The notes under the pieces: model-generated | The model's database searches: none | The model's input: only the letters and a program-made list of their open reading frames with translations | Told to the model about the DNA's origin: nothing | Assembly (NCBI RefSeq): GCF_014202825.1 | Contig: NZ_JACHHP010000002.1 | Location: 558,001-622,000, forward strand | Direction: 5' to 3' | DNA length: 64,000 nt | Source: Chiayiivirga flava | GTDB lineage: Bacteria > Pseudomonadota > Gammaproteobacteria > Xanthomonadales > Xanthomonadaceae | Translations under genes and position numbers: made by a program | Shown here: positions 61,172 through 64,000 of the stretch, in pieces | How positions within the stretch are numbered: position 1 is the first letter of the stretch | Layout: the number at the start of each line of letters is the position of its first letter

Positions 61172-61653
61172 GGGGCCTCTCCGTCCGGGTGGCCCGCCGA
61201 CGCTGCGGGATCGCGCGTCGGCCGAGTCGCCAGCGTGCGCGCGCGAATGCGATGGCGGCAAGCGTGGAAGGCCACCAGGCCCGCGCCGAACACCATCGCG
61301 CTGATCCAGTACGGCAGCGGTCGTGCCGCACCGACGAGGGACCAGGCCAGTGGCCCGCCCGTCAGCAGTCCGAGACAGATCGCGCCGACAGGGGGGAGCG
61401 GCGCGCCACCGCGTGCCATCCGCACCAGTTCCACCACTACCGCCACCACCGCGAACGGGACGAGCAGCAAGACGGCCATCGCGATCGCGATGCCGGGATC
61501 CATGTTGGGCCAGTGGCCGCGCGCAAGATTCTCGGCGCGTCGCGCATCGGCCCACAGCATCACCGGCAGGATGCCGGACGCCCACACCGCGCAGGCGTAG
61601 CCCAGCGCGGCGGTCATGATCGACACTGCATGCCGGCGGGCGCGACCTGTCAT
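61159..61653 (-). CDS. Small multipass membrane protein
   Basis: About 164 aa from ATG 61653 (ATG 61617 is an alternative; neither has a strong ribosome-binding site). Four hydrophobic helices are visible, including ALGYACAVWASGILPVML, IAIAMAVLLLVPFAVVAVVV and LPYWISAMVFGAGLVAFHA. No family recognised. Overlaps the VOC gene start. Confidence 0.6.
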   Translation of the reverse strand: MTGRARRHAVSIMTAALGYACAVWASGILPVMLWADARRAENLARGHWPNMDPGIAIAMAVLLLVPFAVVAVVVELVRMARGGAPLPPVGAICLGLLTGGPLAWSLVGAARPLPYWISAMVFGAGLVAFHACRHRIRARTLATRPTRDPAASAGHPDGEAPWQK

Positions 61654-61747
61654 GGACATGGCCGGGCGGGAATGCATCCAGGGCGGCATGCATCGGTCTG
61701 CCGGCATGTTGGCGTGCGCAAGACCCGTTCGAGCACATGTTCGACGG

Positions 61748-63091
61748 TCATGGTGCAACGTCCAGCTTCTCGGAGAGATCAGGCCGCGCCACGAACACAT
61801 GGGCCTTGCCCTGCTTGTGTTGCCGCATCAGCTTCGCTTTCACCAGCCCCAGCAGGTCGGCTCGCGCAGTCTGGTAGACGATGTCATGCGCTTGCCGATG
61901 CATCGCGATGGTGAAGGTTTTCTCCGGGTGTTTCAGCGCGTTGAGCAGCAGTGCGCGCTGGCGGTGGTTGAGCTGTCGTGCGAGTTTGCTGCCGGGTTTC
62001 AGCAGGGTTTCCGCGTCGCGTTGCGCGCGTTGTTTGCGCGCGATGTAGGCGCGCACGCCTTCGATGGCTTTGAGCAGTACGTCGAGCTGATGGTCGACGA
62101 AGTAGGTGGTGTCGCCCTCGTCGGATTCGGTGTGCAGGTAGGCGCGCACGTACTGCGACGGCGCTTTTCTGAGGATGCTGGAGATGGAGAAGTATTCCGT
62201 CATCCAGAAGCCTGCGCGCAGCATCGACCAGTAGAACAGCGCTCTCGCGGTGCGGCCGTTTCCATCGACGAAGGGGTGGTCGTAGCCGATCATGAAGTGG
62301 ATCAGGATGGCGCGGATCACCGGGTGAACGAAGTGTTCGCCGTCGTCGCCCTGGTTGGCGAAGTCGCACAGCGCCTGCAGGCGCGCAGGCAATTCCGCGG
62401 CCGGCGGTGGAACGTGCAATACGGTGCCGGTGGCGTGGTCGAGCACGGCGATGTCTTCGTGCTCGGTGCGGAAACGGCCGGCGTCGTCTGCGTTGTCGAG
62501 CGTGCCGTCGGTCAGCAGGCGGTGAATCTCGAAAATGGTGGTTGGCGTCAACGGTTGATCGCGCCAACGCATGAGCTCGCGCATCGCGGCATAGTTGTTG
62601 GCGATCATGCGTTCGCCGTGATCGCGCGGCGGACGGCCGGAGCGCAGCATGTCCTTGGCGATGGGGGTGGTGGTGGACGCGCCCTCCAGTTGCGAGGAGG
62701 TCATCGCTTCTTCCATCAGCGAGCGGATCAGGTAGCGCTCGCGCACGGTGCCGGAGGACATCGCGTCCGTGCCCTGCAGCGCGCCCGCGGCATCACGCGC
62801 CACGAGGAAGAGGCGGCGCTGGATGCTGTCGCTCAGGGCAATGCTGAAGGGGATGCCTGTCTTGTCGTGGAGCGGAAGTTCCTTCTTCAGCGCGTTTCGG
62901 GCGAGTTTGATGCCGAGCCACCACTCCTCGATGTGCAGACCGTCAGGCGGCGTGAGATGCCGCAGGTGATCCCAGTGCTCGTAGCGACGCTTCACCTCGG
63001 CACCGAGACGCAGCCCGACAATGTGCCCGATCCTGCCGTGGTGCTGCTGGACGAGGTGGCCGAGGCGCAGGGCGGGAACGGGGAGCTTCAT
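61748..63091 (-). CDS. Class II Fic-domain protein (probable AMPylase)
   Basis: A 447-aa protein. The N-terminal region (1-~125) is helical, of the Fic_N type. The inhibitory helix motif S132-x3-E136-G137 (SSQLEG) lies before the Fic core, defining class II. The catalytic loop HPFVDGNGR is at 272-280, the canonical H-P-F-x-(D/E)-G-N-G-R for AMP transfer. A C-terminal winged-helix region (LLNALKHPEKTF, then MHRQAHDIVYQTARADLLGL) is common in DNA-linked Fic proteins. It is predicted to be auto-inhibited; the target is unknown. It lies between the hppA repeats with its start ~140 bp from the hppA end. Confidence 0.88.
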   Translation of the reverse strand: MKLPVPALRLGHLVQQHHGRIGHIVGLRLGAEVKRRYEHWDHLRHLTPPDGLHIEEWWLGIKLARNALKKELPLHDKTGIPFSIALSDSIQRRLFLVARDAAGALQGTDAMSSGTVRERYLIRSLMEEAMTSSQLEGASTTTPIAKDMLRSGRPPRDHGERMIANNYAAMRELMRWRDQPLTPTTIFEIHRLLTDGTLDNADDAGRFRTEHEDIAVLDHATGTVLHVPPPAAELPARLQALCDFANQGDDGEHFVHPVIRAILIHFMIGYDHPFVDGNGRTARALFYWSMLRAGFWMTEYFSISSILRKAPSQYVRAYLHTESDEGDTTYFVDHQLDVLLKAIEGVRAYIARKQRAQRDAETLLKPGSKLARQLNHRQRALLLNALKHPEKTFTIAMHRQAHDIVYQTARADLLGLVKAKLMRQHKQGKAHVFVARPDLSEKLDVAP

Positions 63092-63177
63092 GCGGTCCTG
63101 TCAATTTTCTACTAAAACCTACATGAATTGGTAGAAAATTGGTAGTTGTGTTCCAGCTGTTTGATTTTGCAAAGAAA

Positions 63178-63206
63178 AGGCCCCGACGCGTCGGGGCCTT
63201 TTTTGA
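63178..63206 (-). terminator. Rho-independent terminator of hppA (works on both strands)
   Basis: The stem GGCCCCGACGCGTCGGGGCC is a perfect palindrome, with six Ts on the plus side and three Ts on the minus side. It sits 25 nt downstream of the hppA stop. Confidence 0.85.
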
Positions 63207-63227
63207 TGCGTCCGGACCTTCAGGCGG

Positions 63228-63473
63228 GCGTCAGAGCACCGGAATCAACAGCAACGCCACGATGTTGATGATCTTGATCAACGGATTGATCGCCGGGCCC
63301 GCGGTGTCCTTGTACGGGTCGCCCACGGTGTCGCCGGTGACGGCGGCCTTGTGTGCGTCGGAGCCCTTGCCGCCGTGGTGGCCTTCCTCGATGTATTTCT
63401 TGGCGTTGTCCCAGGCGCCGCCGCCGGTGCACATGCTGATCGCCACGAACAGGCCGGTGACGATGGTGCCCAT
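63228..63473 (-). repeat. hppA 3' end, direct repeat B (246 bp)
   Basis: Partner of the repeat at 60445-60690, part of the intact hppA gene. The two repeats flank ~2.5 kb carrying the Fic, membrane and VOC genes. Confidence 0.9.
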
Positions 63474-64000
63474 CAGCAGGCCGCCCAGCGCATCCGGGCC
63501 GAGGATGAGGCCCACGAGGATCGGGATGATCAGCGGCAGCAGCGAGGGGACGATCATTTCCTTGATCGCCGAGCGCGTGAGCAGGTCGACGGCCTTGTCG
63601 TACTGCGGCTTGCCGGTGCCTTCCATGATGCCGCGGATCTCGCGGAACTGGCGGCGCACTTCCTCCACCACCGCACCGGCGGCGCGGCCGACGGCCTGCA
63701 TCGCGAAGGCGCCGAAGAGGTAGGGGATCATGCCGCCGATGAGCAGGCCGATCACCACGTTCGGGTTGTCGATCGAGAAGTTCACGATGGTTTCGGTGCC
63801 CATGAACTTCTCGTTGAGCTTGTGCGAGTAGTCCGCGAACAGCACCAGCGCCGCGAGGCCGGCCGAACCGATGGCGTAGCCCTTGGTCACCGCCTTGGTG
63901 GTGTTGCCGACGGCGTCGAGGGCGTCCGTGGTCTTGCGGATTTCCGGGTCCATGCCGCTCATTTCGGCGATGCCGCCGGCGTTGTCGGTGATGGGGCCGT
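63231..64000 (-). CDS. hppA: K+-independent membrane-bound pyrophosphatase HppA, C-terminal part (5' end outside window)
   Basis: The last ~256 residues of a proton-pumping pyrophosphatase, which couples PPi hydrolysis to ion transport. The signature [20 protein letters not shown] is present; Lys in G-N-T-T-K-A marks the K+-independent H+-pumping class (Ala there marks K+-dependent enzymes). Also visible are [20 protein letters not shown], the PPi-site acidic [14 protein letters not shown], and [20 protein letters not shown] near the end. Transcription is right to left, ending at the terminator at 63178. Confidence 0.93.
   Translation of the reverse strand, partial: GPITDNAGGIAEMSGMDPEIRKTTDALDAVGNTTKAVTKGYAIGSAGLAALVLFADYSHKLNEKFMGTETIVNFSIDNPNVVIGLLIGGMIPYLFGAFAMQAVGRAAGAVVEEVRRQFREIRGIMEGTGKPQYDKAVDLLTRSAIKEMIVPSLLPLIIPILVGLILGPDALGGLLMGTIVTGLFVAISMCTGGGAWDNAKKYIEEGHHGGKGSDAHKAAVTGDTVGDPYKDTAGPAINPLIKIINIVALLLIPVL

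Overview
The window is a piece of a GC-rich (roughly two-thirds G+C by eye) Gammaproteobacterial chromosome. It is most likely from the order Lysobacterales (Xanthomonadales). The reasons are a TonB-dependent receptor beside a GH13 amylase, paired S9 and tricorn-type exported peptidases, a DUF6445 protein, an L1-like subclass B3 metallo-beta-lactamase, many secreted proteins ending in an F-x-D-G-F/L-E tail, and compact 60-bp attC sites of the Xanthomonas kind. This placement is inference; no rRNA or tRNA gene is present.

1-16.8 kb is ordinary chromosome: the 3' end of sppA, small exported proteins, an SDR oxidoreductase, divergent S9 and S41/tricorn peptidases, a HicB-HicA toxin-antitoxin pair, a starch/maltodextrin locus (DUF6445 protein, GH13 lipoprotein, divergent TonB-dependent receptor with inverted repeats between them), then DUF2277 and VOC proteins.

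16.9-24.9 kb holds a B3 metallo-beta-lactamase gene followed by an integron cassette array: eight complete and two broken attC sites on the + strand, with cassettes for a Schlafen-like ATPase, a DUF4145 protein, exported and membrane proteins of unknown function and a P-loop kinase. One cassette has no convincing gene, and an IS110-family transposase remnant sits between two half attC sites. No integron integrase is visible, so within this window it is a cluster of attC sites lacking an integrase.

25-52.6 kb returns to chromosomal genes: monooxygenase and SDR, two large exported repeat proteins (RTX/CHRD and FG-GAP), two beta-lactamase-fold serine hydrolases, an AraC-type membrane regulator facing a DUF2306 protein, a beta-propeller protein coupled to a MASE1-GGDEF diguanylate cyclase, an amidohydrolase, a CadC-like regulator with TPRs, a methyltransferase, a 5'-truncated arginase, and a cluster of small membrane proteins with a predicted zinc phospholipase-like protein.

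52.6-60.4 kb is a defence-type island, AT-richer from 55.5 kb on. It has a restriction-controller-like XRE protein with C-box-like operators, an EVE-like/HNH endonuclease and a membrane protein; then a TIR + SLOG pair (+ strand) converging on a four-gene operon (- strand) that encodes a ThsB-like TIR protein, an Nmad2 nucleotide-modification-associated protein, a MazG-like pyrophosphohydrolase and a uracil-DNA-glycosylase-superfamily protein. All junctions in that operon overlap by 1-4 nt. This operon is the best candidate for an undescribed system.

60.4-64 kb ends in hppA (K+-independent membrane pyrophosphatase, cut by the window end). A second, orphan copy of the hppA 3' end lies 2.8 kb away in the same orientation. 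Between the two copies are a VOC protein, a small membrane protein and a class II Fic protein, which suggests an insertion at the hppA 3' end.
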